This document shows positions 17,444 to 25,478 of a stretch of 51,352 nt of DNA, piece by piece (the first letter of the stretch is position 1; every line of letters starts with the position of its first letter). Under the pieces are notes generated by a model. The model was given only the letters and a program-made list of their open reading frames with translations. It ran no database searches and was not told the DNA's origin. The translations under genes were made by a program, and so were the position numbers. This DNA is from Pelagibacterium luteolum (GTDB lineage: Bacteria; Pseudomonadota; Alphaproteobacteria; Rhizobiales; Devosiaceae), in the NCBI RefSeq assembly GCF_900100665.1, contig NZ_FNCS01000021.1:1-51352 (forward strand). The letters are read 5' to 3'.

Positions 17444-19648
17444 ATGACCGCGAAAACTGAACCCCTCAAGCTCCGCGTCGATGGTATGGATTGTGGCTCG
17501 TGCGCGCTCAAGATCGAGACTGCGCTGAGCCGGCTGTCCGGGACCGAAGAGATTTCGGTCAATCACACCGCAGGTTCCGTGACGCTCCAACTCGATGAGC
17601 GGCAGACCACGCGTCGCAAAGTCGAGGATACCATTCGCTCTCTGGGCTATGTTCCGCACGCAAGGGACGATGGCGCCACCGTTGCCATCGAGGACCGGGC
17701 AGCGGAAAAGCCTTGGTGGAGGGCGCGCAACGCCAGATTTGCTGCATTAACCGGTTTTCTTCTGGCTCTGGCATTCGCCATAGCGTTTTTGGTTCCCGCC
17801 ATTGGGGAATGGGCTTTTGCGATTGCTGCCGTTGTTGGTCTGGTGCCGATCGGCAGCCGCGCATTTTCCGGTACACGCCACGGAACGCCGTTTTCAATCG
17901 AGACCTTGATGACCGTCGCGGCCCTGGGGGCCTTGGTAATCGGTGAGGGCGCCGAGGCGCTGGTGGTCATCTTCCTGTTTTCGGTCGGTGAGCTTTTGGA
18001 GTCCTTTGCGGCACAACGGGCTCGGGCCGGCATCAAATCGTTGATCGATCTTATACCGCGCCGTGCCCGTGTCGAGCGGGATGGCTCTGTTCTGGAGATC
18101 TCTGCCTCGGATCTTGAGATTGGCGACATCGCCATCGTGCGGCCCGGTGATCGCATTCCATCCGATGGCGAGGTCATTGATGGAATATCCGAAGTCGATG
18201 AATCGCCCGTCACCGGTGAATCGGTGCCCGTGCTCAAAGAGGAAGGCGCCGCTGTATTCGCAGGCAGTGTGAATGCGAACACGCTTCTCCGCGTCAGGAT
18301 CACACGCACCGCTCAGGACAACACGATCGCTCGCATCGTGCATCTTGTGGAGGAGGCGCAGGGTGCCAAGGCGCCAACAGCGAGATTCATCGATCGTTTC
18401 AGCCGCTACTACACCCCTGCGGCCATGGTGGTGTCTGCTCTGATAATGGTGATCCCACCTCTCCTGTTCGGGGCGGAATGGTCAACATGGATCTATCGCG
18501 GCCTGGCCGTCCTGCTCATCGCCTGCCCATGCGCATTGGTGATCTCGACCCCTGCCGCAATTGCCTCGGGCTTGGCGGCAGGGGCCCGCCGGGGACTGCT
18601 CATCAAAGGTGGTGCGGCACTCGAAGAGCTTGGGCGCGTCAAGACAATTGCCTTTGACAAAACCGGCACCCTGACAGAGGGCCGCCCCAAGGTTACCGAT
18701 ATCGTTGCCATCTCGGGAGATGACGCGGACCTACTGGCCCGCGCCGCTGCTGTCGAAGCCGGCTCCAGTCACCCACTAGGTAGCGCCATCACCGCAGCGG
18801 CCGAACAAAAATCGCTGGACATTCCCCGTGTATTCGGCGGCAGCCAGGCCATCCCGGGCAAGGCCGTAACCGCGCGGCTCAAGGAAGGTTTTGTCTCTGT
18901 TGGCTCGCCCCGGTACGCCGCTGAACAGATGACAATCCCCGTCGATATCGCGCAAAGGATGAAATCTCTGGAGGACGAGGGTAAGACGGTCGTTGTCGTT
19001 CTTGCAGCAAAAGCACTGCTTGGCTTTATCGCCTTGCGTGACGAACCACGCGAGGATGCCGTTTCCGGCATTGCGTCGCTATCGGCGCTGGGCTTGCGCA
19101 GTGTCATGTTGACGGGGGACAATGCGCGCACGGCTGCGGCCATCGCCGGAACGCTCGGCATTACGGCGAAATCCGAGCTCATGCCCGACGCCAAGCTGGA
19201 TGAGATCGGCAATCTGCGAAAGGCAGGCGGGGTCGCCATGGTGGGCGACGGCATCAACGATGCGCCGGCACTTGCCGCCGCGTCGGTAGGCATTGCCATT
19301 GGCGGCGGCACCGACGTCGCGCTCGAAACCGCCGATGTCGCGCTGTTGAAGAACCGGGTCTCGGGCGTGGCGGAAACCATCGCCCTGTCACGGTCCACGA
19401 TGGGCAACATCTGGCAAAATATTGCAATCGCGCTCGGCCTGAAGGCGATCTTCTTGGTAACCACCCTGACGGGCACGACAACACTCTGGATGGCAATACT
19501 GGCTGATACCGGCGCGACGGTTCTGGTGACCGCCAACGCGCTGCGATTGTTGCGGTTCTCGTCCAATCAAACCGTGCCGTCGGGAACAGCAGCCGCGGCC
19601 ACCGAGGACGGCGTGGGGCAACGTGGCACACTGTCAATCGACCGATGA
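17444..19648 (+). CDS. Zn/Cd/Pb-exporting P1B-2-type ATPase
   Basis: A 734-residue membrane pump. The ATG at 17444 is chosen over 17438 because AAGGA ends at 17437, a proper spacing only for the later start. There is one N-terminal HMA domain (GMDCGSC, Cys17 and Cys20), then the transmembrane CPC motif at residue 361 (ACPCALVIS). The phosphorylated Asp405 lies in DKTGTLTEG, followed by SSHPLG (HP motif) and [14 protein letters not shown]. The CPCALV-IS context and the lack of a second HMA fit ZntA/CadA/PbrA rather than the copper pumps. It exports divalent soft metals to the periplasm. It is divergent from and presumably controlled by the PbrR/CadR-like regulator. Confidence 0.9.
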   Translation: MTAKTEPLKLRVDGMDCGSCALKIETALSRLSGTEEISVNHTAGSVTLQLDERQTTRRKVEDTIRSLGYVPHARDDGATVAIEDRAAEKPWWRARNARFAALTGFLLALAFAIAFLVPAIGEWAFAIAAVVGLVPIGSRAFSGTRHGTPFSIETLMTVAALGALVIGEGAEALVVIFLFSVGELLESFAAQRARAGIKSLIDLIPRRARVERDGSVLEISASDLEIGDIAIVRPGDRIPSDGEVIDGISEVDESPVTGESVPVLKEEGAAVFAGSVNANTLLRVRITRTAQDNTIARIVHLVEEAQGAKAPTARFIDRFSRYYTPAAMVVSALIMVIPPLLFGAEWSTWIYRGLAVLLIACPCALVISTPAAIASGLAAGARRGLLIKGGAALEELGRVKTIAFDKTGTLTEGRPKVTDIVAISGDDADLLARAAAVEAGSSHPLGSAITAAAEQKSLDIPRVFGGSQAIPGKAVTARLKEGFVSVGSPRYAAEQMTIPVDIAQRMKSLEDEGKTVVVVLAAKALLGFIALRDEPREDAVSGIASLSALGLRSVMLTGDNARTAAAIAGTLGITAKSELMPDAKLDEIGNLRKAGGVAMVGDGINDAPALAAASVGIAIGGGTDVALETADVALLKNRVSGVAETIALSRSTMGNIWQNIAIALGLKAIFLVTTLTGTTTLWMAILADTGATVLVTANALRLLRFSSNQTVPSGTAAAATEDGVGQRGTLSIDR

Positions 19649-19725
19649 CCGCGATAGCGGAAAGAAGTGGTCCGGGTATTTTCCCGGGGTATGCGAACTG
19701 CCCGGTGGGGGATGTCGGCGTTGGG

Positions 19726-20070
19726 CTAAACGTCGATGTTGAACTCGGAGAGGATGACGTAGGACTCCTCCGTTGTCCTCAGACCGATCAGCTGCTTCGT
19801 TTCGATGGAAAGTTTCGCGCCCACTTGGTCGGGGCCGGGCGGATCCGTCTGGATCAGCAGGATCAAAACCTCCCCGCCACGGGCAGTGAAATCGACGCTG
19901 GTCTATCCGGAGACCTCATCGATGATTTTGGCGCCTTCGATGAGTTTGCCGGGTTCGAGCTCGAGAAGAACGCACGCAGGTCGTTTCTTGCCATTCTCGA
20001 CGCGCGCGGAAGCCTCGTGTGTGCGGGATAGTCGTATCGAAAAACTAGCCCAGGTACCGGGTAGGAACCC
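19726..20070 (-). pseudogene. Decayed PemK/MazF-like toxin
   Basis: Fragments in different minus-strand frames line up with a PemK/MazF-type toxin. GLVFRYDY lies in the frame starting near 20066. A second frame has THEASARVENGKKRPACVLL. A third has GEVLILLIQTDPPGPDQVGA and ESYVILSEFNIDV, which ends at a TAG (19726-19728) where relatives have Trp in an FNxxVWPxxD motif. At least two frameshifts and one nonsense change are needed to restore it. It lies right after the antitoxin remnant on the same strand, the usual toxin position. The family is judged from recalled motifs only. Confidence 0.5.
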
Positions 20071-20076
20071 CAGCCA

Positions 20077-20344
20077 CTACCTGATCTCGTCAGCGAGGCC
20101 GCCTTCAAACTCAAGTTCGATAGGCTCGTTTTGGTCTGCCAGCACCTGAAGGCGTTCGACAACACTCTCGGGCAGTGACTCGGGAGTGATCTTGATGGTG
20201 ATGCCACCTAAAGCGGCGAAATCTTCCACGGAAAGCAACGAACCTCGGCTTGTCATGATAGGTAAGATAGACTGGTGAGCGCATGGCTGCCTTCTGGACA
20301 TCGGCGGCCTTGCGCTGCAGATCGGCTACGGTGAAAGAAACCGT
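20077..20344 (-). pseudogene. Decayed Phd/YefM-type antitoxin
   Basis: One frame reads VSFTVADLQRKAADVQKAAM and continues YLTYHDKPRFV. A second frame then gives LLSVEDFAALGG and a C-terminal IELEFEGGLADEIR. Together they make a Phd/YefM antitoxin (N-terminal DNA-binding half, then an acidic toxin-binding tail), but a frameshift separates them near 20237-20250. The expected start is ACG (20342-20344), preceded by AGGAG, which suggests an ATG-to-ACG change. Both lesions point to a dead gene. It pairs with the toxin remnant downstream. Confidence 0.6.
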
Positions 20345-20598
20345 GATAATCTCCTGCTGCGGGCAAAATACATAAATTACATATTTTGTCGACGCAGGCA
20401 TCTCAGACCGAGACCGTGCTCAGCCGTACGGTCGCATGATCGAGATTGCTATAATCCAGAATATGCTATTCTGCAGAAACGATCGCCGCCAGGTGCTGCG
20501 CCATCGAGTTAGGTGACATCGCGGCGTGGGGACACGGGTATTGCCGCTGCTGCAGGTGGTCGACATCGGCCATGCCGATGCCGAACTGGGGTAAGAAG

Positions 20599-20622
20599 GT
20601 GACCGGGATCGCTCCCGGTCAC
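20599..20622 (-). terminator. Hairpin terminator after the DUF305 gene
   Basis: GTGACCGGGA (20599-20608), loop TCGC, TCCCGGTCAC (20613-20622): ten perfect pairs directly after the stop of the minus-strand DUF305 gene. Read on the minus strand it is followed by CTTCTTACC, a weak U-rich tail. Confidence 0.65.
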
Positions 20623-20628
20623 TACCAT

Positions 20629-21111
20629 TTATCGGGCGTCGAGCCACTCAAGCATTTCGGCTATCTCGCGTTCTTGGGCGTCGACGATTTCCTGGGCGAT
20701 TTCCTTTACCCATTCGTCCTCGGCATACTCGAGGGCCGCGTTGGCCATCGCGAGAGCGCCCTGATGGTGTGGGATCATGCCGCAAATGAAGGCGACATCG
20801 AAGTCTTCGGCCATCATGGCCGCCATCATATCGTTATGCATGGCGCCCATATCGGCCATCATGGCCTGGTGGCCCTCGCTCATCCCCTCCATCATTGCGC
20901 CCATATCCATGTCCATCGACATGCCGGCCATGTGGCCGGCGTTCTCGAGACAGATTTCGGGTAAATCCGAGCTTTCATTGGCATCGGCATCCATGCTCAT
21001 CCCGTCCATGGACATGCCATCCATGTTGGAATGATCCATGCCCTGCGCCATCGCAATGGACGCAGTGCTGGCAAAGAGGATGGCGAGGCCGAGGGTTTTG
21101 AACGTCTTCAT
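20629..21111 (-). CDS. DUF305 periplasmic metal-binding protein (CopM-like)
   Basis: A 160-residue secreted protein started at the ATG at 21111 (MKTFKTLGLAILFASTASIA, signal ending at AMA-QG). Residues about 20-75 are very rich in Met and His (MDHSNMDGMSMDGMSMDAD). A ferritin-like DUF305 four-helix domain follows, with the family motif GMIPHHQGALAMA. DUF305 proteins such as cyanobacterial CopM bind Cu(I)/Cu(II) in the periplasm through Met and His. It likely buffers periplasmic copper in this island. A terminator follows. Its promoter shows no CueR box that I can see. Confidence 0.85.
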   Translation of the reverse strand: MKTFKTLGLAILFASTASIAMAQGMDHSNMDGMSMDGMSMDADANESSDLPEICLENAGHMAGMSMDMDMGAMMEGMSEGHQAMMADMGAMHNDMMAAMMAEDFDVAFICGMIPHHQGALAMANAALEYAEDEWVKEIAQEIVDAQEREIAEMLEWLDAR

Positions 21112-21148
21112 AGGTATTCTCCGGTTTGAAATTGATCGATATCGCGGT

Positions 21149-21454
21149 TCAAACCAGTGGCTTTGGAGGCGGAGCAGGAATTCCCGGAGCTTCTCCGCTC
21201 TGAGACAGCACAGGGCACGGAAGGACCAATTCAGCCACACGATCCAGCAGCATCGGGCGGACGGCGTTCCCAGGCATCAGGCAGCAGGCAGTCGCTGCAC
21301 ACTCCTCGTGGCCATTTAAGTCGTGCTCCACGTCGCTGTGGTGCGCGGCCGTCTGATGCCCATCTTGCGGAGGCGAACTCATGGCGCTCGGCGCAGCCAG
21401 AAGGCTGAACACGACCAATAACGGAAGAAGGATCAATTTCGCAAATTGGAACAT
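21149..21454 (-). CDS. Small His/Cys-rich secreted protein with proline-rich tail
   Basis: About 101 residues from the ATG at 21454 (MFQFAKLILLPLLVVFSLLA); a TTG at 21469 is an alternative start. After the signal-like segment comes a His-rich stretch (DGHQTAAHHSDVEHDLNGHE), then a Cys cluster (ECAATACC), and the protein ends GIPAPPPKPLV. This order of parts recurs in four other small genes of the block (21533, 25074, 27944, 37462) and in a fragment at 38646. I recognise no described family with certainty; some resemblance to DUF2946-type proteins is possible. A role in periplasmic metal binding is inferred from composition and neighbours. Confidence 0.55.
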   Translation of the reverse strand: MFQFAKLILLPLLVVFSLLAAPSAMSSPPQDGHQTAAHHSDVEHDLNGHEECAATACCLMPGNAVRPMLLDRVAELVLPCPVLSQSGEAPGIPAPPPKPLV

Positions 21455-21532
21455 TAGATTGATGAGCAATGTTCCATGGTGGGCGCTTCAGCAGGTGGCG
21501 ACTTCGGGTGGACCTGATCGATACGGTTCACT

Positions 21533-21940
21533 ATGGTGGTGAAGGTAGCCAGCGTATTGGGGCAAATTGCGGCAGTGATCGGTATAGCGGCGAAAGACAT
21601 TTCCTGGAAATCGTTCCTACGCCTTCTTGTTGTGGCGTGGGTAATCGTTATTGCGTTGCCTCTCCAGGCGACCCACGCCCCGCTGCATGGCCCCACTGCG
21701 GAAACTCTCTTGACGGGAATGGACTGGGCTGGAGATCCCCAGATCGATGAGGCCGGCACACTTGGTGCTGGCCAGCACGACAACACCGACCACGTCCATG
21801 AAACGCCCATAATCGTGAACGCCCGCTGGGTGAGTCCACCCGACTGGCTGCGGTCGTGGAAACATTCTCATGTCAGGACTCAGATATCAGATCGTCCTGC
21901 ACCAATTGATCAGCCCCCGAGACCGGAACAGAGCGCATAA
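21533..21940 (+). CDS. Small His-containing secreted protein with proline-rich tail
   Basis: A 135-residue frame. Residues about 25-48 form a hydrophobic segment (SFLRLLVVAWVIVIALPLQA) that could be a signal peptide cleaved at ATHA. The middle contains GQHDNTDHVHE and KHSHVRTQ, and the end is DQPPRPEQSA. The layout matches the other small proteins of the copper block, although it lacks the Cys cluster. No clear ribosome binding site precedes 21533, and a start inside (for example GTG 21536) is possible. It is divergent from the 21149 gene and upstream of the acyltransferase. Confidence 0.5.
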   Translation: MVVKVASVLGQIAAVIGIAAKDISWKSFLRLLVVAWVIVIALPLQATHAPLHGPTAETLLTGMDWAGDPQIDEAGTLGAGQHDNTDHVHETPIIVNARWVSPPDWLRSWKHSHVRTQISDRPAPIDQPPRPEQSA

Positions 21941-22016
21941 CTCTGTTTTCTGACCCGCCGAACATCGGTTTCAGCGGTGACGAGATGTAATCCAACATCA
22001 GATTCCGGTATGACCA

Positions 22017-23111
22017 ATGAACCGACCCGTCAATGGGCCGGCGTCAGCTTCTGGCGCGGGCACGCCCATGATGCTTTCGACCGCCTTCGGAAATCCCGAC
22101 AACAGTTACAATGCCTTGCGCTTGATCGCTGCGTTGAGTGTGGTGCTCTCCCATTCGCTACTTCTGGGCCTAAACTCACCGAGTTACGATCCCTTGAGCT
22201 GGGCTGCCTACGATCTAGGGGCAACAGCAGTAAATGTGTTCTTTGTCATATCGGGTGCGATGCTCACCCACAGCGTGTTGCAGCGAGGACTCGGGCAGTT
22301 TGTCCGAAATCGATTCTTGCGGATCTACCCGGCGCTGATCGTCAGCGCTGCACTCATTGCCCTCATTATCGGTCCTTTCGGAACAGGTGCACGCCTTTGG
22401 GAGTATTATTCCAGCCCACAGACCTGGCTCTACCCTCTCAACGTCGCATGGAACTTCGAGGGGGCTGTCCTGCCGTCCATGTTCGAGCAGGGCCGATACC
22501 CCGGCGATGTAAACGTACCGCTCTGGACCATAAAATACGAAATCCTGAGTTACATTGTCTTCGGGATTGCTGCGGCTTTGGGACTTCTGCGCCATCCATC
22601 CATTGCGTTTGCTGCGTGGGCGGCGTTCGGCTTTGCCCTTCTGGCCGACGTTGGCGTCGATCCCACCGGTGAAACGCCAGTCGAGAGCCTCTTCCGCTTT
22701 GGATTTGCCTTTCTCACCGGGGCGGTGGCGCGACGATTCGGCGAAGTAATTCCCCTGCGGTTTGGTTGGGCAATGGCGGCGCTTGCCTTGGCGGTGGCCG
22801 GCACGGGAACCCGGTTTGGGGAGGTGACCTGGATCATTGGGATAGGGTATGCAGCGCTCTACGTGGGCGCCAAGAACTGGGGTCGGATCGCCGAGTTCGC
22901 GCGGCGGCACGATCTTTCCTACGGCATCTACCTCATGGCATGGCCAATCCAACAGGTCCTGACGCGGGAGCCCATCTGGTTTGGGCCGCAGGTTGCTGTG
23001 CTTTTCTTGCTGTCCAGCACCATTTCCGGAAGCCTGGCGTATCTCTCTTGGAAATTCGTCGAGAAGCCAGCCCTTCGCCGCAAAGCGCCAGCCTCGGAGA
23101 AGGAACCGTGA
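22017..23111 (+). CDS. Membrane acyltransferase, OafA/YrhL (acyltransferase 3) family
   Basis: A 364-residue integral membrane protein with about ten hydrophobic segments. Family features are NSYNALRLIAALSVVLSHS near the N-terminus (the catalytic His is in VVLSHS), GATAVNVFFVISGAML, RNRFLRIYPAL and the C-terminal LSWKFVEKPALR. Members O-acylate surface sugars, lipids or antibiotics. Why it lies in a copper block is unclear; modification of the cell surface is a guess. The start could also be the ATG at 22068. Its stop overlaps the GTG of the FixH-like gene (GTGA), so the two are translationally coupled. Confidence 0.85.
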   Translation: MNRPVNGPASASGAGTPMMLSTAFGNPDNSYNALRLIAALSVVLSHSLLLGLNSPSYDPLSWAAYDLGATAVNVFFVISGAMLTHSVLQRGLGQFVRNRFLRIYPALIVSAALIALIIGPFGTGARLWEYYSSPQTWLYPLNVAWNFEGAVLPSMFEQGRYPGDVNVPLWTIKYEILSYIVFGIAAALGLLRHPSIAFAAWAAFGFALLADVGVDPTGETPVESLFRFGFAFLTGAVARRFGEVIPLRFGWAMAALALAVAGTGTRFGEVTWIIGIGYAALYVGAKNWGRIAEFARRHDLSYGIYLMAWPIQQVLTREPIWFGPQVAVLFLLSSTISGSLAYLSWKFVEKPALRRKAPASEKEP

Positions 23112-23551
23112 AAGCGAAAGGAAAGAGCCGACGCCGGAAAGCGAGCGGAATCTCTTTGGTGATGATCTGGACAGTCGGGACCTTGTTTTTTGGCCTTGTC
23201 CTAATCCTTGCAAGCATTCCACTCGTTTCCAAGCCCGCTCAGCGTGCGACCGGTGAGGACACCGTGGATACGTCGGGCATCACGGTCAATGTCAGTGCCA
23301 GCTTGGCGGACGATAGAACCCTCACCGTATTCATCAGGTCGCCCGTGGATCGAGCCGATATCATCGATCCACGGGTTAAAATTGAGATGCCTGGACATCA
23401 GATGACTGTAGATGCCGACGTCTTGTCAGCAGGTCCCGGAGCCTTTCAAGCCAGTGCGATGCTGCCGATGGCCGGGCAGTGGGAGGTGCAGGTCAGTATC
23501 GGCGACGACGTCATAAGATTGCCAGTAGATGCGAACCCGGCTGGGCTGTAG
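23108..23551 (+). CDS. FixH/YtkA-like membrane-anchored protein
   Basis: A 147-residue protein with a GTG start overlapping the acyltransferase stop. A basic N-terminus (KAKGKSRRRKASG) precedes one transmembrane segment (SLVMIWTVGTLFFGLVLILA), and the rest should be periplasmic. The outer part carries the FixH/YtkA signature of a beta-sandwich: KIEMPGHQMT, then AFQASAMLPMAGQWEVQVSI. FixH-type proteins accompany the copper pump FixI/CcoI in cbb3 oxidase assembly, and YtkA-like domains recur in copper loci. Metal binding through Met/His near PGHQM is plausible. It runs convergent with the diheme cytochrome gene. Confidence 0.75.
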   Translation: MKAKGKSRRRKASGISLVMIWTVGTLFFGLVLILASIPLVSKPAQRATGEDTVDTSGITVNVSASLADDRTLTVFIRSPVDRADIIDPRVKIEMPGHQMTVDADVLSAGPGAFQASAMLPMAGQWEVQVSIGDDVIRLPVDANPAGL

Positions 23552-23573
23552 CCACTAAAACCAACACCGACCC

Positions 23574-24470
23574 TCACTGATCCATCAAAAATTCAGCCAT
23601 GTCCTCGATATGCTGATCCAACAAATAACTGGTGGAGAGGTGAACGACTTCAGCCATCGCACCTCCAAAAGCATCGCCAGTCGGGGTGAGCCCGGTGCGC
23701 AGCGCCGCAATCAGGCTTTCCTCGGTCCAGCCCGCCTCGGCAAGCGCCACGGTGGTGATCGGGGGTGCGGTCCAACCCGCAGTGCCGCCTGACGCGCCAG
23801 CGAACTGAGCGTCAGTCTCCAAGCCGCCAGCAAAGTTTCTCGGTGTGTGACAGGCAGCGCAATGGGCCGGTCCCTCCACCATAAACCGTCCACGGTTCCA
23901 CGATGTCGATTTGGTCTCGTCGACCACATAGTCCACAGGCTCGTAGAAAAAGGTGCGCCAGAGCTTCACGCCCTGGCGAATGCTGAATGGCAGTGGGACC
24001 TCGTTCTCTTCAGGCACGAAGTTGGATGGAGGAACCTCTTGGACAGCGGCCCACATGTCGGCCAGATCGCGATCGGTAAGAGTGGTATAAAATTCGAACG
24101 GGAATGCCGGGTAATATGGAGATCCATCGGGCGCAACCCCGTGCCTTACGGCCCGAACGAAGTCTTGGAAGCTCCAGTCGCCGATGCCAAATTCTGGATC
24201 TGGGGTAATGTTTGGGGATACGAAGGCGCCGAAGTCAGATGCCAATGCAACTCCCCCAGCCCATGGGGCGCCGTCTTCGCTCGTGTGGCAGGTGACACAA
24301 CCCGACAGGCGGGCCAGATAGGCACCACGCTTGGCGTCACCGGTGATTTGCTGCGGCAAATCGGGAGTGGAGGTAGGCATGAGTATCCAGGTCACCAAGC
24401 CCAAGCCCAAGCCGCCCAAGAGCACCGCGGTTACAACGGGCCATTTGCGATCGATTCTTGGCCAGGTCAC
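23574..24470 (-). CDS. Membrane-anchored diheme cytochrome c
   Basis: A 298-residue protein with an N-terminal membrane anchor (VVTAVLLGGLGLGLVTWILM). It has two CXXCH heme sites, GCVTCH at about residue 58 and CAACH at about residue 207, each at the head of a class I cytochrome c domain. The spacing and motifs (GAYLARLSGC, NITPDPEFGIGDW, GPAHCAACHTPRN) resemble the cytochrome subunit of membrane alcohol dehydrogenases and related electron carriers. The start is a GTG whose last bases overlap the stop of the cytochrome c' gene (GTGA), so they are coupled. It probably accepts electrons in the periplasm and passes them to the respiratory chain. Confidence 0.88.
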   Translation of the reverse strand: MTWPRIDRKWPVVTAVLLGGLGLGLVTWILMPTSTPDLPQQITGDAKRGAYLARLSGCVTCHTSEDGAPWAGGVALASDFGAFVSPNITPDPEFGIGDWSFQDFVRAVRHGVAPDGSPYYPAFPFEFYTTLTDRDLADMWAAVQEVPPSNFVPEENEVPLPFSIRQGVKLWRTFFYEPVDYVVDETKSTSWNRGRFMVEGPAHCAACHTPRNFAGGLETDAQFAGASGGTAGWTAPPITTVALAEAGWTEESLIAALRTGLTPTGDAFGGAMAEVVHLSTSYLLDQHIEDMAEFLMDQ

Positions 24471-25036
24471 TTGCGAAACACCGTGTGGCAGGCTGAGCAG
24501 GTGCCGGCGATATCGGTTGCAACCGCGGCAGCGCTTCTGATCGATTGTGTTTCCGGGTCAGAGCGTGAATTTTCGGGGTCAGATTTCGGCGCCAGTCCGA
24601 GCAGCACCGAGGTATCCATGCTAGTCCAGTCATTGCGCGGCACCCGAGCGGTCTCCTGCGTCGGTTGGTCAGTGGTCCTTCCCAACTCTTGGGCCAGGCT
24701 CTCCAGTTGCTGGGCATACTGAGCAAAAAGTGCCCAGTCCTCCCATATTTCCGGACGTGCTTCCGAAGGGAATTCCGTAGTGCCTTCAGGGAACAACTCA
24801 GTCATTGCGTTACCGGAGTGAGCCGCAATCATCGCTGCGGCCTCCTCAATTACCCCGGGGCCTGGATTGGATGAGCCGTTGATGATTGGCGTTAGGACCT
24901 GCATCTGCTCGCCCAACATCATCATGCCCATCATCCTGTCGGCGACTATGCCGGTGGCGCCGTTATGCGCAAATGCGGACGCAAAGCCCGTTGCTGCGCC
25001 GGCAAAAGCCAGCGCACAAAAATATGCTCGTTTCAT
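24467..25036 (-). CDS. Cytochrome c' (class II) type protein
   Basis: A 189-residue secreted protein: signal peptide MKRAYFCALAFAGAATGFAS and further, mature part mostly helical, with the only heme site near the C-terminus (GTCSACHTVFRK). A C-terminal CXXCH on a four-helix bundle is the hallmark of cytochrome c'. The Met-rich DRMMGMMMLGEQM near the N-terminus is the usual first helix. Roles known for the family include NO binding and electron transfer; in this operon an electron or copper-redox role is inferred. It overlaps the following diheme cytochrome gene by four bases. Confidence 0.85.
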   Translation of the reverse strand: MKRAYFCALAFAGAATGFASAFAHNGATGIVADRMMGMMMLGEQMQVLTPIINGSSNPGPGVIEEAAAMIAAHSGNAMTELFPEGTTEFPSEARPEIWEDWALFAQYAQQLESLAQELGRTTDQPTQETARVPRNDWTSMDTSVLLGLAPKSDPENSRSDPETQSIRSAAAVATDIAGTCSACHTVFRK

Positions 25037-25073
25037 AAGATATCTCTCGGTTGGAACTCGAAATTGCTGTCAA

Positions 25074-25478
25074 TCAGACAGCCAAGGAGTCCTTCCGAGG
25101 AGGAGGGGGATCGACCACGAATAAATGAACCGCTAGCTCCAGCGCCGCGCTGGTCCAAACCGTTGTGGTCGCATCGAGATGGAGCGCTGTCGCTAATGGG
25201 TGCGACAGCAGCAAAGGGCCGCAGTGTTTCGATCCGTGGCCCGAATGGGTATCGTCGGCTGTCGATTGGTCAAGCGACGATGACGTGTGGACGTGGTCAC
25301 TGATCTCTACATTTTGAGCTGCATGGAAGTGAGCAGTCGAGGCGACCATCAACACAAGTGCCAGCAAAATGTTTCCCAGCGCCTTCAAACTCGAGCCTTC
25401 ACGAATCGCCAACCTAGTGGCCCATTGATACCAACGATGATGGTTTGATTGGGGCTGTCGGCCCCAATCGCAGCTCAT
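25074..25478 (-). CDS. Small His-rich secreted protein with proline-rich tail
   Basis: A 134-residue protein whose ATG overlaps the stop of the upstream BNR gene (TAATG), indicating coupling. A hydrophobic segment (ALGNILLALVLMVASTAHFH) is preceded by a basic stretch, so it may be a signal or an anchor. The His-rich middle is DHVHTSSSLDQ, then DDTHSGHGSKHCG. The end is VVDPPPPRKDSLAV. The architecture matches the other small proteins of this block. It sits inside the CueR-driven operon between the BNR protein and cytochrome c', so copper-linked expression is likely. Function unknown. Confidence 0.65.
   Translation of the reverse strand: MSCDWGRQPQSNHHRWYQWATRLAIREGSSLKALGNILLALVLMVASTAHFHAAQNVEISDHVHTSSSLDQSTADDTHSGHGSKHCGPLLLSHPLATALHLDATTTVWTSAALELAVHLFVVDPPPPRKDSLAV

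Noticed and set aside
19645-20031. A 128-codon plus-strand frame after the Zn/Cd/Pb ATPase
   Set aside because: The minus strand carries recognisable toxin pieces across the same bases; the plus frame has no motif.
22215-23222. A 335-codon minus-strand frame opposite the acyltransferase
   Set aside because: The plus strand shows a full acyltransferase 3 protein; the antisense frame has no signature.
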